NCBI GenBank assembly: GCA_019914945.1
Contig: CM034112.1
Location: 2,317,001-2,381,000 of the forward strand
Source of the DNA: Typha latifolia
Taxonomy: Eukaryota > Streptophyta > Magnoliopsida > Poales > Typhaceae
Length of the DNA stretch: 64,000 nt
Direction of reading: 5' to 3'
Part shown: piece after piece, positions 1-13,071 of the stretch
How positions within the stretch are numbered: the stretch's first letter is position 1
Layout: the number at the start of each line of letters is the position of its first letter
The notes under the pieces: generated by a model
Database searches by the model: none
What the model was told of the DNA's origin: nothing
Seen by the model: the letters and a program-made list of their open reading frames with translations, nothing else
Translations under genes and position numbers: made by a program

Positions 1-650
1 TATGAGAAGATAATGCATATTTATCCAAAGAAATATTATTATCTTGATTTACATTTTTAATCACTTAAAATTTTACTGCTATAGTGATATAACAAGTATA
101 CTTTACTAGAGCTTCTTGTTTGTTTTATCTATTCCTTCAATATGGTAAAATAATTAGGAAGTTTTCTCAATGAATAGATAATTAAAATACAAAATAAATT
201 CTTCCTTTGAGAAGATGACGTGAAGCTTGAGTTCTAAATGGAATACAATACCTGACTAAGAAGCTTTGGTTTGTCGTCTGTTGAAAATGTGATTTCATGC
301 ATGGGCCTGAAAGGCTGAAATTATATCAGAATATATTTGAATTTAGTGTGTTCTGCAGAGCAGACACAATTTTAAGAATGAGCATTCTATGATGTTGACA
401 AGCACAGTTGCCAGAATGAAAAGATAAATACTTCCTAAAAAATTCTATGGCTTGATGAATATCGCAAGTTTATTGATGCAGAAAAACAACATTGGGAATA
501 TTCAATGACATGCTCACTAGAAGTGATGTTTGCATTTTAAGCAATCAGCATACATCTTTAAAATCATAAGGTTTTTAAAATACTGAATGCCATCTAATAA
601 TTCTTGTGTATAATGGTTCAACAATAAAAGCAATTAAAACAAATAATCAC
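1..650 (-). other. Intron of the STY46-like gene reaching the window edge
   Basis: A GT donor lies directly after exon 4 (reverse strand, 650-649). No reading frame resembling the expected next exon (ACT domain, starting around MHEITFST) is visible down to position 1, so this AT-rich stretch is read as intron. Confidence 0.6.
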
Positions 651-3054
651 CTGGAAAAGTGTTGAACAGGATCTGCAACACTATCATCATCTTGAGCCTG
701 AGACTTGCTGGCTTCGAGGGCAAGTGCCTCAAGATTTGCAGATGAACCAAAGGCAGGAGGAGGGTGAATGCTGAGGATTGTACAACATAAATAAAGAAAA
801 GAGAAATAGAATAAGAAAAATGGAATGAATCTTCCATAGACTACAGTCTACAAGGCATCTTATAACAAGCAGATAAGATGTTATCTTCACATTTGAGGCA
901 ATTCAAATAGTAAAGAGAGAAACAACATACCTCTGACTACACAACAATCTAGAAGAAACTGCCTCCCCGGAATTGCTGGAACCAACAGAATCACCCTGAT
1001 TACCATCGAGAACTGGAGATACCTACAGGACAAATACTTTTCCATGAAGCAGTGGATCAGATACATAGTTATTATCTATAGCACTAGTAGCCCATGGTTG
1101 AGTTTACTTTCAAAATGGAAAGTAATAAAAGAACTTGAAAGAACAGAAAGCAGGGCAAGAATGAACATGGAGCTTCAAGAGAAAACAGATAAAATCTAAA
1201 ATGATAGCACAAAATCTTTTAATTATCTCGAAAGAAAATTTGAGATTCCATTAAGTCACATAACAAGGTAGGCATACCCTATATTTATGTTCTCTGTAAA
1301 ATTACTAATCCAATTACTCAAGCCCTTGATAAATGGAAAGACATTCAGGAATCACAATAAGTCTATCATGGGAAAAAAATAGTTAACTAAAACTTAAACT
1401 CTTTAAGTATCACATACATGCTCCAATAACTTAACAATAACACAGAATCATTTAACTGCGATCAGAATAAGAAATGCATGATCATGATGGAGGCTAAAGG
1501 AGCTCTTGCAGAATGTACATGCTACTAAACAAAATTTGGAAGCGTGCATATCAAGACAGTAAAGAATTTAAGTAAGAATATCTGTGAAAAAATTTAGCAT
1601 CAGTATATGATACGACATTCAGTAAATTGTAGAGCCTGACAACTTCAATACCAGTTTGCGACACTTAAATATCAGAAACTTCAACTTTACATTCTTCTAA
1701 ATAAAAGAGGGACTAGAAGACAGATTGTCAAATAATCAATATCAAAATATTAATAGATTAAGAAAATTTCAGTAAAATAGTTCATCTAAATGAATGCTGT
1801 TGACCTACATCAACGTTTAGGTCTATAGGGAGGAGTGAGCATGTAAGCTAATACAGCTCCTAATTAAGTATAAAATTACTGGTTACAGTCACTGTAAAAT
1901 AAAGGGCAGGCGCATAAAGAAAAGAACTATTCTTTATCGACCACGCACGGGATGGAATTATTCTTCATCAGAAGAGTTTGGTTACTTAAGGAAAATAACT
2001 GTCCTTTTTTTGTTACTTAGAATCAGATCTTATCTTAATCAAATGAGTTTTAACGAAATTGTCTACCTAAATAGCACAAAAAAAAAAAATTTACTGCAAT
2101 TACCAATCAAGTCTTTGACTACTCAGATCAATCTACCAAAATCTAATCCACTATCTGATATTTAGAACATAAAGCAATTAAAAGACCTTTACCTGAACAA
2201 CTCGCACAGAAAATGCAGGCCGGTTTGCAGGATCTCGGGCCTGCTCGAGCAATTTCTTATGCATCAAAACATCTTCTGCCCTCTCGACATTCACATCCAT
2301 CGCATATCTATAAAACCAAAATATGACAAACAAGGTGGGCAAATCAGAAAGAAACAAAATTAGCCATCAAAGTAAACAGATATCTTGCAACAAGAACTTG
2401 AATAGGAAATCAAAAAAGCAGAAGCACATCAAATATCTTCCACCAAATTATACCATCAAATGGATTACAAAACAATAACTGTCTCGTCATCAGTCACGCA
2501 ACCCTGATTTAGAAAAACAGATCGTCGATTTGCAAAAAAAAAAGATGAAAATCTTGCCGTGATATACGACAAAAGATTGAGGAGATAAACCCTACCGTGA
2601 CCCTGGGCTAATGACGTGAGCTCAGAGCCATCATCCTAAACCGATATGTTACAATAAGAATCTCGATAAGAAATCAGAAGACTAGACAGTAGACCCAGAC
2701 CAAGCATTCACCAAAACGCCAAATTATATCGCTACATGGTTTACGAAAAAGCGTGACCATCTCCAGGATCCAATTATGCTCAACCTAGTCCACAAAACTC
2801 AGATCCCCGACAAGAAAGACGGGATCTCTTCGCAAGAAACCCTACCGTGCTGGAAGTCGATTGAAGTGAGCCCAGAGCTCGTCGTCGAATCTCGGATTCA
2901 GCGTCTCCGGCAGCTCCGCCTCCTTAAGACGGCGGAGGACTTCGTTGTAGACCTCCAACTTCCTATGCTGGTGCTGCTGCTGCTTCCGCGAGCTCCCATA
3001 CGAGACGTCCGTCCCCTTGCTACTGCAGCTCTCAGGCGCGTCCTCCATTGCCAT
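651..3054 (-). CDS. STY46-like ACT-domain serine/threonine kinase, N-terminal part (partial, runs off left edge)
   Basis: The first four coding exons are visible: 3054-2846, 2307-2193, 1022-931 and 770-651, all with GT-AG borders and a continuous frame (about 178 codons). Diagnostic stretches are [13 protein letters not shown] and [15 protein letters not shown] in exon 1, [14 protein letters not shown] and [10 protein letters not shown] in exon 2, and [20 protein letters not shown] in exon 4. These match the N-terminal region of Arabidopsis STY8/STY17/STY46 kinases. The ACT and kinase domains would follow but lie beyond position 1, so kinase activity is inferred from family. Known role of the family: cytosolic Raf-like kinases that phosphorylate chloroplast transit peptides. 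The start at 3054 ([10 protein letters not shown]) is preferred because it fits the family N-terminus; an in-frame ATG at 3093 adds 13 residues. Exon 1 is much richer in GC than the later exons. Confidence 0.88.
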
Positions 3055-3198
3055 TAGCGTGGCCAAGACCCCAAGATCGTTCTCAAATTTCACGTGACGA
3101 GAAGTGAAAGAAGAGCTCTAATTACAGTTTTGGAGAGGAGAGGAGAGGAAAGAGAAAATGGGAGGCATGAGGAAGTGGGGGAGGGGGATTTGTTTTCT

Positions 3199-3206
3199 TA
3201 TATAGT
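3199..3206 (-). promoter_or_regulatory. Probable TATA box of the STY46-like gene
   Basis: On the minus strand the sequence reads CTATATAAG, about 145 bp upstream of the chosen ATG. The pyrimidine-rich leader between them (CCTCTCCTCTCC on the minus strand, 3133-3149) looks like a plant 5' UTR. Transcription start is not known. Confidence 0.5.
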
Positions 3207-6129
3207 TGCTAAGAATATCCGATAATTATCCTCCGAGCCCACTAGCTTTTTGTTGGTCAAAACGTGATTAATTATGGTGGCCTTATCTTGATTTCCACGT
3301 CTTTGTACGACTTTTTTCGATTTCAACCCTCTGGTTGCCACTCTATGTAGGCTTTAGATATCAATTAAAAAAATTAGAGGCTCAAATTGACCAATAGAGA
3401 GTTAAAATGCTACGTTGCATAGTACGGATGATACTTAGTTGTCCGAGGATATTACTAAGTACTTATAATTACTCTTGACATAGATGCATACGATTTAAAA
3501 AAAGAAGAAGAAGTTGATGAGCAAATACCGTTCAGAAAATTATAAATAACACCCTACCTTTTAACTATATTACAAATAAGACCTTCTTTTCCCACTTTAT
3601 AAAAAAATGTCGAGCCACGTCTTGGGTTAAGTTTAAGTTAACAAACAAATGATGGAAGGACTAAAAAGAAATATAAAATTCTTCAATTTCAAAAAAAAAT
3701 TGTTTCTTTTAAATTATCGTTATCTTTAATATTAAATAATAATAGTTTTAAATTTGTTGATCTTATGGGATTCAGTGACAATTTTTTATTATTATGGAGA
3801 ATTTACTTACCAAGGAATATTTTATTAGAATATTAAATATAATTTTTAAATACCTAAATTACCTTATAGATTGGTAGGGTAAGGTGATTAGATTAGGAAA
3901 AAGGATATAGGTCTAGGTTAAAAAAAATTTAATGATATTTTAATAATTTTATTAGTAGAGTTATATAAATTATAGACCGAATTAATGGCAGTTAAGTATT
4001 AGTAGGATATTATATAAAAATTATAGGGAAGAAAAGGAAGAGAGTAAGTTACAAAATAATGTGATCCTGGCCCGATAGGATCACTTTAGAGGAGACATGG
4101 TATTTGCTAGGTCAAATCATATTATTATTAGAATTTTATTTTCAACAGTAGCAATTTTCAGGCTACGATGTTCTAACAGTCGCAACATAATATTTAAATG
4201 TCATAGGCCTGTCGAAGAATAAGTGATCTCAGGTTTTGAAATTCAAACAACTGCTGCAGGAGTTTGAAAGTCACAACCCCATTAAAGAATAAATGATCTC
4301 AGGTTTTGGCATTCAAATAATGGCAGCCCAATGTTCGAGTGCCAAAATATGTTGATTGCTCTTGGATTTTTGTGTTTGAATGGATGTCGTCGTAGTTCGA
4401 ACGTTTGAATCTAAGAGTGCAGTCTATCTAACGGTGTTCAAGATGCCGTTCAATGGCGTTCAAATGCCCGACGCCGAGATCGTTGTGTTAGAATTAATTT
4501 AAATTATTTTAAATTTTTATTAGCTCCTAAATATATGAAAAGTAGTCATTTTGGGATTATGAAAAAATAATGACATTTCTATCGTCTCCTACCTCATATC
4601 TTTCAACATTCTTTTTAGATCCAAAGCCGACGCTATTTTCTTCCTTCTCGACTATCAATCCCCTTAGTATAGTAAGGCTAACTTTCTTGTCCCTCCTCCC
4701 TCAAACCCTAGTCGTTGGCTAGCTTTTTTCTCCTCATCCGTTGATTCCCCATCTCTTTAATGTTGTCCATCTTCTCTCCCTTTTTTCATTTCTAAATCAC
4801 AGATAAACCCCACGCCATCATTATCTAGCATTATCCCTTTCGCTCTCTATCTTATATATCTCACCATTTTTATTAACATCACTGCTATTATCTCCACAAA
4901 TAAATTGACCTTAACTCGGTTCACAATATAAAATTCTCGGAGAAGACAATGTCAAAAAGAAATCTTAAAACTATAAGGTGTTATTTGAAAACTTCCCTAA
5001 TAATTAGAAGAGAAAGCAATTCATATGGCATATATATATATATTTACTTATAAGGACATACACTATTCACGAGATGTCTCTAATTAATTACTCAATTCAC
5101 CCAAAATCTAAATAGTAGAAATAATAATACTAGTAGCAAATAGTTGCCCAAGTTGTCCTTCTTTTCACTCTTCCAAATTCTTATCCAATTGACTGCATTC
5201 ATATACACAGTCAGATCCAAATCAGCCAACACTTCCCTTTGCTTTCATACTTATCATTTAAAGATACTCCTTTTCATGTCATCCTAAATTCAGGTATTGA
5301 AAGCGACGAGTCCTCCTCTTCCAACATTTTGGCAAGTCTTTTTTTTTTCATTTAAATAGATTATAAATCTATTTAAATTTTAGTTTCACTGAAGAACAAA
5401 AGGGGGTAAAAAATATATCCACGACTTTGTTTCGTAGATAAGACCCAAATCCAAGGGTTGAAATGCAAAAAAAATATAATGAAAATGGCAATGAAGTAAA
5501 AAATAAATAAATAAAGTTGGAGGGGCAGGTATGCAAGTGGCAAGTGGTAAACGTGCTAAAGACTTGGAAGAAGAGCAAAAACACGTGGACCAGAAAATCA
5601 CAGTCAGAGGAGGAACGGAATTTTGAGTTGGAGTGCATGACTTTAGAATGGCGACATTTTCTTAGCCGTTAAGGGGATAAGGAGTACAACACAACGCTAA
5701 TTGGCAATTAATATTTTATTCGGGTTGGTGATGCAAAACTAGATCTCGCATCGAGTTTTATAATTTTGCAGCTTTGGATCGCAGCTTACTCGATTTTTTT
5801 TTTTTATTATTATTATTATTATTTCTGTGAACGGTAGTTCGGAAGATTGTACTGCTATGACGATGGGAATATATGGAATATGCCCTTTGATTGGACTTAG
5901 TGTTGTATGACCTTAGAATGGAGACATGACTAACCTACTTTCCATGAGGCCTGGTTAGATATATTTCTGCATCAAATATTTGCCGTTGGAAAGCTACCTA
6001 GAATAGTTAGATTTTGCATCCAAAAATAATAATATATTTAATTTACTTTTATTAAAATTATTATTAAGCTTTGATCATTTTACTATTTATACCCTCTTAT
6101 TTTTGAATATTTATAATGTTTAAAATATA
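3207..6129. other. AT-rich intergenic DNA, possible non-autonomous transposon
   Basis: No supported gene. Ends near 3535 (TATAAATAACACCCTACC) and near 4970-5000 (TATAAGGTGTTATTTG) are imperfect inverted copies. Between them, two similar blocks with CTCAGGTTTTG lie about 75 bp apart (4206-4330). This may be one ~1.46-kb DNA element without coding capacity. Short ORFs at 5369-5638 have no recognisable family. Confidence 0.35.
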
Positions 6130-6537
6130 GAAAAATTTGCATGTAACACTATGTTTTTTTAACGAAATTATAATTCACACCCTATATTTTTACTATTTAC
6201 AAATCGAACTCTATAATTTAGCGAACATATACAGCAAATACCCTACTGTTAATTTATTAGTTAAACTTAACCAAACATTTAGGTTAAGTTAATTATATTA
6301 TAAATATTATGAAATTACTCTCAACTAAGTTATACTAAGGTCATTTTAGTTATTTTAGAAATAAAATACCTCTATTTAATAGAATATTCTCACGGTGTTA
6401 ATTTAAATTTAACACATGATGTTTTATCTATATACTCGCTAAATTATAAGGTTTGATTTGTAAGTAGTAAAAATATATTATATAAATCATAATTTTGTTT
6501 ATTAAAAAAATAAGGTGTTATATATAAATTTCCTTAA
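6130..6537. mobile_element. Foldback/MITE-like element with ~120-bp inverted arms
   Basis: The left arm (6130-6255) and the reverse complement of the right arm (about 6411-6537) align over about 120 bp with few gaps. Shared blocks include ATATTTTTACTA and TATAATTTAGCGA. There is no coding capacity. The structure fits a miniature inverted-repeat element or foldback element; no clear target-site duplication was identified, so class is unassigned. Confidence 0.65.
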
Positions 6538-8079
6538 AAATATAAAGATGAGAAAGATTAGGATGAAATAAGCATAAGATAGAAGATCCGCAGCTAAAAA
6601 GAAATCTAATTAGCTGTTGCAAATTAAAAAAAAGAAGAAGATATTTAGTTATTTTATGTTAAAATTATTGTCTCTCAAGACAGCTGTATATATGTTAGAA
6701 TTAGCATTAATCTGAATTTTAGCCTAAGCACATAGATGTAGACTGTATGTTTCCCAGTATAGTAAGAATTTATGGTACTATCTCAATTAAACTATAAATC
6801 GCTACTGAGATGAGTAGAACTGCCAACATTTTATTTTACTAGGAAATCAAATATCTCGACCATTGGAATACCAATCCATATCAAATTAACTCTCAGCTAG
6901 TACTAATATATGAGATTAATTAGTCTAACAGCAGATAATGAAAGAAAATTGCAAAGAAATTTAGTAGGATTTAGTTTTGAATTATTTTTTTTGTTCAATG
7001 CCATTTTTAGAAGTCAAATGATAGGATATTTATGGATTTTAAGTGTAATCAGATAAACTCACAAGAATTTGTATTCTTTTTTTTGGATTTTTGCACTTGT
7101 ACCCTTCAAAAGTTGATATTTATATAAATACCTCTTAAAGCTCTTATATTTTTCACATAGATATGTCTCAAATGTTAACTATTTAATAAAATTTCATTAA
7201 AAATATTTTTATTCTTGTTTGCAATATTTGTGTCCTTTTTGTCTGATCCATTACTGCAGGATAAGTTTATTTTCTAATTTTTATTTATTTTTAATAAAGA
7301 CCGGAGGATAAGTCGTTCGAAGTCAGTGTAAGCAAATAAGAAGTAGTAATAATTCTGGTCGTACAAATTAATTTAAAGTTATTACTAAATAGTTCTATCC
7401 ACGAGGATAAACGTGCACGTGGAATTAAGACCCGAATAAATAAACGTGATGATTGATGCACTTCCGTCATCTTCATATTATTCTAGGGATGGATATTGCT
7501 ATCCAAGTTGGACGTGGCTTTTTAATTCTGCCACGAGTCTTATCCGAACTGCTTATCCGCCACGTGGCCAGGACTTATAGGCCCAGAATGGCCCTTCGAG
7601 GCCGCGAAGAGTCGACAAGGCTACGCGACGCGGCGCGGCGTGGCATGGCGTGCCAACCTGGATCATTAACGCCGGTAACTCGCCGCGGTTTCACCCAGTG
7701 GAGGACTTGTTCGCGGTACGAATACGATGACTTATTCCGCCACCGACATTATCTTATTCTATCCCAGTTCTGGACTCTTATCAAATTAGAGAAAAATATC
7801 GTTTTCTTTTTTCTTTTTAACGTACATTACCAATTAAAATATCATTTTATTGTAGAGTTTTGAACGAGTCGTATAGGATATGAGAGATATTCTCAGTATA
7901 TCTGATCTGATTTAAAAAATATATTGAAGATCATGGAGATCCAATTTTGGTCGATGGGGGCAATCGGAGTGCATGATAGGTTGAAAAAATCCGGACGGTT
8001 GACGGTCCGCCGCCGCCCGTCAATCTTATGTGCCAACTATTTTTATTCTCATATTTAAACAATATGAAAAAAATAAGGA
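6538..8079. other. Intergenic DNA with a GC-rich island
   Basis: Mostly AT-rich with no recognised gene. A GC-rich, CpG-rich block occupies about 7540-7760 and contains a CACGTG G-box in GCCACGTGGCC near 7560; another CACGTG-like site lies at about 7412. The ORF at 7453-7863 runs through this island but resembles no family I know and is probably accidental. Confidence 0.4.
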
Positions 8080-8225
8080 TATTTTGAGAATACTCTTTAC
8101 TGGTTAATAATGCTAATTCTTTATGAAATATTTAAAAGTCAACAGAGAGAGGAGATAAAGAATATTTTGAGAATACTCTTTACTAGTTAATAATGCTAAT
8201 TCTTTAATGAAATATTTAAAAGTCA
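8080..8225. repeat. Two-copy tandem duplication, period 83 bp
   Basis: The block 8080-8142 beginning TATTTTGAGAATACTCTTTA recurs at 8163-8225 with a couple of differences. The copies are separated by a short GA-rich spacer. Confidence 0.85.
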
Positions 8226-8233
8226 ATTCGTAC

Positions 8234-8234
<1 letters not shown>

Positions 8235-8288
<54 letters not shown>
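8235..8288. repeat. Compound (TA)n(GA)n microsatellite
   Basis: About eight TA units run straight into about nineteen GA units. The same compound order recurs at 38136-38212. Confidence 0.95.
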
Positions 8289-8290
<2 letters not shown>

Positions 8291-8518
8291 CATGCAGATG
8301 TCGGCATCAACAGCTTTGTAACATTTAAAAAATAATAATTTTTTAAATAAGAGATAAATTATAGTTTACCTTCTATATTTTAGCTTGATATCAATTTGCG
8401 GGTATTATTACCTCCTCATTTTCATATCAAACTATACATCTATTCTAAGTGGATTAGAATAAGTCTAATCTTGCTTAGAGGCCTTTGTCACGGGAAACTT
8501 TAATCCCTAGTAATATAC

Positions 8519-8543
8519 TCTCTCTCTCTCTCTCTCTCTCTCT
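8519..8543. repeat. (CT)n microsatellite
   Basis: A short pure CT tract of about twelve units in non-coding DNA. Confidence 0.9.
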
Positions 8544-9155
8544 ACATAAATATGATTTAGAGATATATTAATCTATAGATTATGTTCTATATAGGGTGAA
8601 TTAGTATGTCATTCTAGTTCTATACGGAGTAAATTATCTGCACATCTATTAATTGTTACCCTTTGCTGCATTAATATCATTAAAAACTTTCAACATTGGA
8701 CCATTCCAATGTTAAATACTGATTAAATCATAGAAAGGCAGTTAATATCCGTATATAAATTAAAGAATATCTTGCTCACATTAATGATATATTTTATCTC
8801 CTGGATAATATGTGAAAATGAAATCATCTATTTAGTTTTATTTTTTTTCTTTAAAGAATATATCTCATTTGTACGAAAATTCTAATAATTTTCATTTTAC
8901 TTTGTGAAATAATATATAACCAGATCGCTATTATTTTATGTACGGTTTTTTTTTTCTCTCTTTTACTATATACAAAATAATAGAAGTATTATTAGAATAA
9001 TTGAAGAATCTTATCCAAAACATTTTTAAAAAATGAAGGACAGCAAAGTGAGACAATAAAATAATAAAAGAGCGATCCATTTATTTAGATTTTGTGTGCA
9101 AATATACGTTGAGAAGTTGATTCATTGAATGTGGACATAATAGTAGCACTAGAAC

Positions 9156-9159
<4 letters not shown>

Positions 9160-9218
<59 letters not shown>
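9160..9218. repeat. (AT)n microsatellite
   Basis: About 29 uninterrupted AT units. The region 8290-9690 around it is AT-rich and shows no gene. Confidence 0.95.
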
Positions 9219-9221
<3 letters not shown>

Positions 9222-9699
9222 TAAAAAAATGCAAGATGATATATAGTGCATGGTTTAGTGGTTCTTATATTAAAAAGATCACAAATGTGGCATGGTTTTG
9301 AGGGCACAAATTCATTTCAAAGATTCACAAAGTCTACTGGATTCATATCTTTTAAATTATAAAATCTTTGGAATCTAAGTTGTTTATGTCTTCTCCAATG
9401 CACAAGGAAACAATGGAGATTAAAATTGAAGCATCTTTTGCAAGATTTTTCAAAACCAAGGTTATGTAACAGTTCTAGATTTGTTGTCAAACTGCTTTAA
9501 ATTTGTCTAGCATGAGATCTAACGGTCGATTGCAAGCTGACCAATGCTAGGGTTTAAAATATCTCACCACTTAAACCACGTCCTTACAACATAAAACTAC
9601 GTGGCATTGTTCTTATTTTTTTCTTAAAATCCTTCGTCCAGGCTACGATGTGCAAGAAGGTTAAAAATATTGTAGGTTAGAAAGTGTATGTCTGGTTCA

Positions 9700-10580
9700 T
9701 TTAATGTAGACACGAGTATACGGATTAATTAGAGCATGCTATGTTTGGAGGATCTAATGCGTTATTAGTAAAGGGGGTTGTTTTTATTCAAGTTATTTGC
9801 ATGATACTTGGAATGCATTGAAATGTATCTGACAGTCTATCTCGACCAACTTGATTAGGTGCGGCTAAATAAAAATTTTACTTTACTAGTGGTTCATTGA
9901 ACTTGGACACTAATGAGGGCATGGCCAGATACATGCTAACATATGTATGTTTTTTTAATCTAAGTTGTTTGCATGATATGCAGAATGCATTGACACATAT
10001 GTGACAGTCTATCTAGACCAATTTGATTGGATGAAGTCTGAACACAGATTGTATTTTACTAATGGTTCATTGAATGTAGACACTAATGAGGATAGAGTTT
10101 TATTATGTCCGAGCTGATCTACTCATCGTCGGATGCGTGTTAACGTATCTATTTTTTCTGACTTAAATTATTTGCATAAAACGTAGAATGCATTTGATTC
10201 ATTGAATGTGGACACTAACGAGGATAAAGTTTTGTCCGAGCTGATTTACTCATCATCGAATGCGCGTTAACATATCTATTTTTCTGACTTAATTTATTTA
10301 CATAAAATGCATAATGCGTTGACACATATATGATTGTCCGTCTAACGAACTTAATTGGATAAAGTCGAATAAAAATTGCATTTTACTAGTGGTTCATTGA
10401 ATGTGGACACTAACGAGGATAGAGTTTTACTATATCCGAACTGATCTACTCATTCACAAGGGGCTTACCCCGTGCTCACCTATCTTTTGGCCCAAGTTGT
10501 TCACACTTACCAGCACATATCCTATAGTTTGCTTGAATCGACTACCAATTCATTGAATCTGGATTTTAATTGGTAAGAGA
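9700..10580. repeat. Diverged tandem array, unit about 130-200 bp
   Basis: A junction motif TTCATTGAA(C/T)(G/T)TGGACACTAA recurs at about 9893, 10066, 10197 and 10393, and a decayed copy begins at 10549. A looser copy begins near 9700 and a single relative lies at 9121. Each unit carries further shared blocks: TTTGCAT..ATGCA, GACACATATNTGA, and TTTTACTA(G/A)(T)GG just before the next unit. The unit at 10066 is shortened. No coding capacity is visible. It looks like a small, old satellite or minisatellite. Confidence 0.75.
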
Positions 10581-12888
10581 CAATATTTGGCATATGATAA
10601 TCGTGTTCATAAAAAGGCTACTAAGTTACGACCTTCTCATATGTTGATATATTGCCTTTTTCAATTATAATGCACACATTTCTAACACGTATGAATAATT
10701 GATATCATAATAAGCTCATTAACATCGAATCATGGAGATTGGACGTGGACCAAATACGAGTAGATTTTTTATTTTCATTTATTTATTTTTTTTAAAACAA
10801 AATTTGTATATGAACTTATATAGAGATATTTCAAAACACGAGATTTATTCTAATTTTTTGTTTTAAGAACTTTTTTTTCCCTATTTGTCACACTTATTAT
10901 GAAATAAAAAGAGCTTGTTCTAAAAGAAGTGACTTATTCCGGTCAAACCAAACAAGACCATAAGGTTTGAAGATTTTTTATTATAGATATAAGTCACGTC
11001 TATGAATGTAGACACTTTATTAAGGCCATATATTATATTATACTTCAAAATTTGACCTAAAATAGTAAAGAGAATGGAAAGTGGCTTGAAATCGCAAATT
11101 TGGAAACTAAATAAATTTTCGAGAGTTTGCAACTTAGCTCTCTTTTCATACCCTCAACTTCTATCTAGTATAATAAAAATCTAACAATTGATATACTTAA
11201 GAGTATAATAAAAATATTAAAAATTTAAGTCATATATAACTGCTCAACAACACTTATTAATGAGTTCTTTTGTATACAGGCCCTTGATCTTTTTTATGTA
11301 TATATCTTTTTAAATTTCAGATTTATATATATCACCTTCGCGTTATTTTTTTGATAATTATATTAACTTAACCATTTATCAAATAAAAAACATATATACT
11401 CTTAATTAAGATTAGTGTATTGATATTTTTTATAGTTACCTTGATGAAAATTTAATTAAACTTATCTCTTTGGTTATTTTTTAATTACTTAGATACATGT
11501 ATCATTAGTTTAAGATTAATTTAAACTTAAATTTGATAACAAATAGAATCAAATTTAAATTGAAATTTATCTCTTATAATTAAGGTTAATCATATCTAAG
11601 AGATATAAATTTGAACAGAAGAAAAGAATGTGAGTAAAAGTTAGCTGCACGTAATTTAATTTTCTAGGCTAATATGTCTTTTTATATATATAATATAATG
11701 TGATGTTGAAAACTGACTATTATAGCTGTTAGATTAGGATTATAAATTTAAAAAAGGTATTAAAGTATTTCAAAATTAGTATAAATATCTTATTTGTCCT
11801 TGGTATAAAAGCATCACCTCAAGATATATTCCATTAAAGCAAGGGCTAGGCTATGATTTGTTTAAATTTTTAAAGAGGCCAGAAGAAAGATTGATCTTCT
11901 GGGCTGAGGCTGAGGCCTTTCGGGAAGCCCAGAAATCTATGTCCCATTTGATTAGGGATAAGAATAAATTGAGATTCGGATAAATTATGACTAATCTCTT
12001 AATAAAGATTTTTTTAATCTCAATTATTTATTGGGTGTTTGACTGTAAAAAGAAGAATAAATACTGGGATAAAAATATGAGATAATTAAGATGGTTTTTG
12101 ATCGTGAAACTTGGGATAAGGGATAAAAAATGACTAATTTACCTTAATGCTTTTGTCCCTAGTTTAATGTAAATAGATATTTCTAATTTTTTTTATAAAG
12201 ATAAAAAATAAGTTTAAATTTAAATATAAATTATAATTTTTTTATTTTACAACTAGTATATTATCATATCTTGATTTTTTTTTTGGAGAATTTCTAGTCA
12301 AAGTAATTTGAATTAATTCATCATAATTTACATAATATAGATACTATTACAAATAGCATCACAATTGGATATTTTACATAAAAATATTTTCACCCCAAAC
12401 ATACTTTAATATATTTATATTATAGTCATATTACAATTCAATAATATATTCTAATATATTATAGTCACTATAAATGTATATTATAAAGATTGGTGATTTT
12501 CAGATAAGTAAGATTTATCCTATTTTCTTGTTCCAAGTTTGGCCAGGATTTATTTTTCCAAATAAAAAGAGTTTTAATTAGGATAACCCCTCTTATTCTA
12601 ATCAATAAATAAGTCTGTGCACACAAACTCAACATTGTGATCTTAAAGTTTGGTGATTCATATCGAGAGTTTTTTTTTCTTTAGTGCTATTTTTAATAAA
12701 ATAAATTATTTTAATACCTAGTCTAATTATTTATGATTTTAGAATTCTCTGTTCATGCAAGGGAGAGAGTGATCATGAGTCAGTAAGTAGTTCATGACTA
12801 TAGGTGAGTTGCCCTAGAAATGCCGAATCCTTAGTATATAATACACTAGTTAAGTAGGGTTTTAGGTGGGATTCAATATAATTTCTAA
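10581..12888. other. AT-rich intergenic DNA
   Basis: I see no gene or structured element that I can support. Short words such as TCAAACCAAACAAGACC (10943-10959) resemble the right end of the MITE-like element at 12889. Confidence 0.5.
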
Positions 12889-13071
12889 GGCGTTTTTTGC
12901 TTTGAGTTCAGAGACCTCTCTAAACTGGTTTAAGGACCTCTAACCTGGTTCAGTAATTAAATATTTTTTTAATCTTTTATATATCTAACCAAATTTACTC
13001 TTAAAAAAATTAAAATTAAAAAATAAAATTAATTAATTGAGTTCGAGCTTAGCCTCAAACCAAACAAGACC
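12889..13071. mobile_element. MITE-like element, copy A
   Basis: About 183 bp that align end to end with 43641-43825. Both share TTTGCTTTGAGTT at the left end, ACTGGTT and TAAATATTTTTTTA in the body, and TCAAACCAAA(C/T)AAG at the right end. The ends are short imperfect inverted repeats (TTTGCTTTGAG against CTCAAACCAAA). It has no coding capacity. Confidence 0.65.

Noticed and set aside
7453..7863. 136-aa ORF in the GC island
   Set aside because: No family resemblance or splice context; a GC-rich stretch naturally lacks stop codons.
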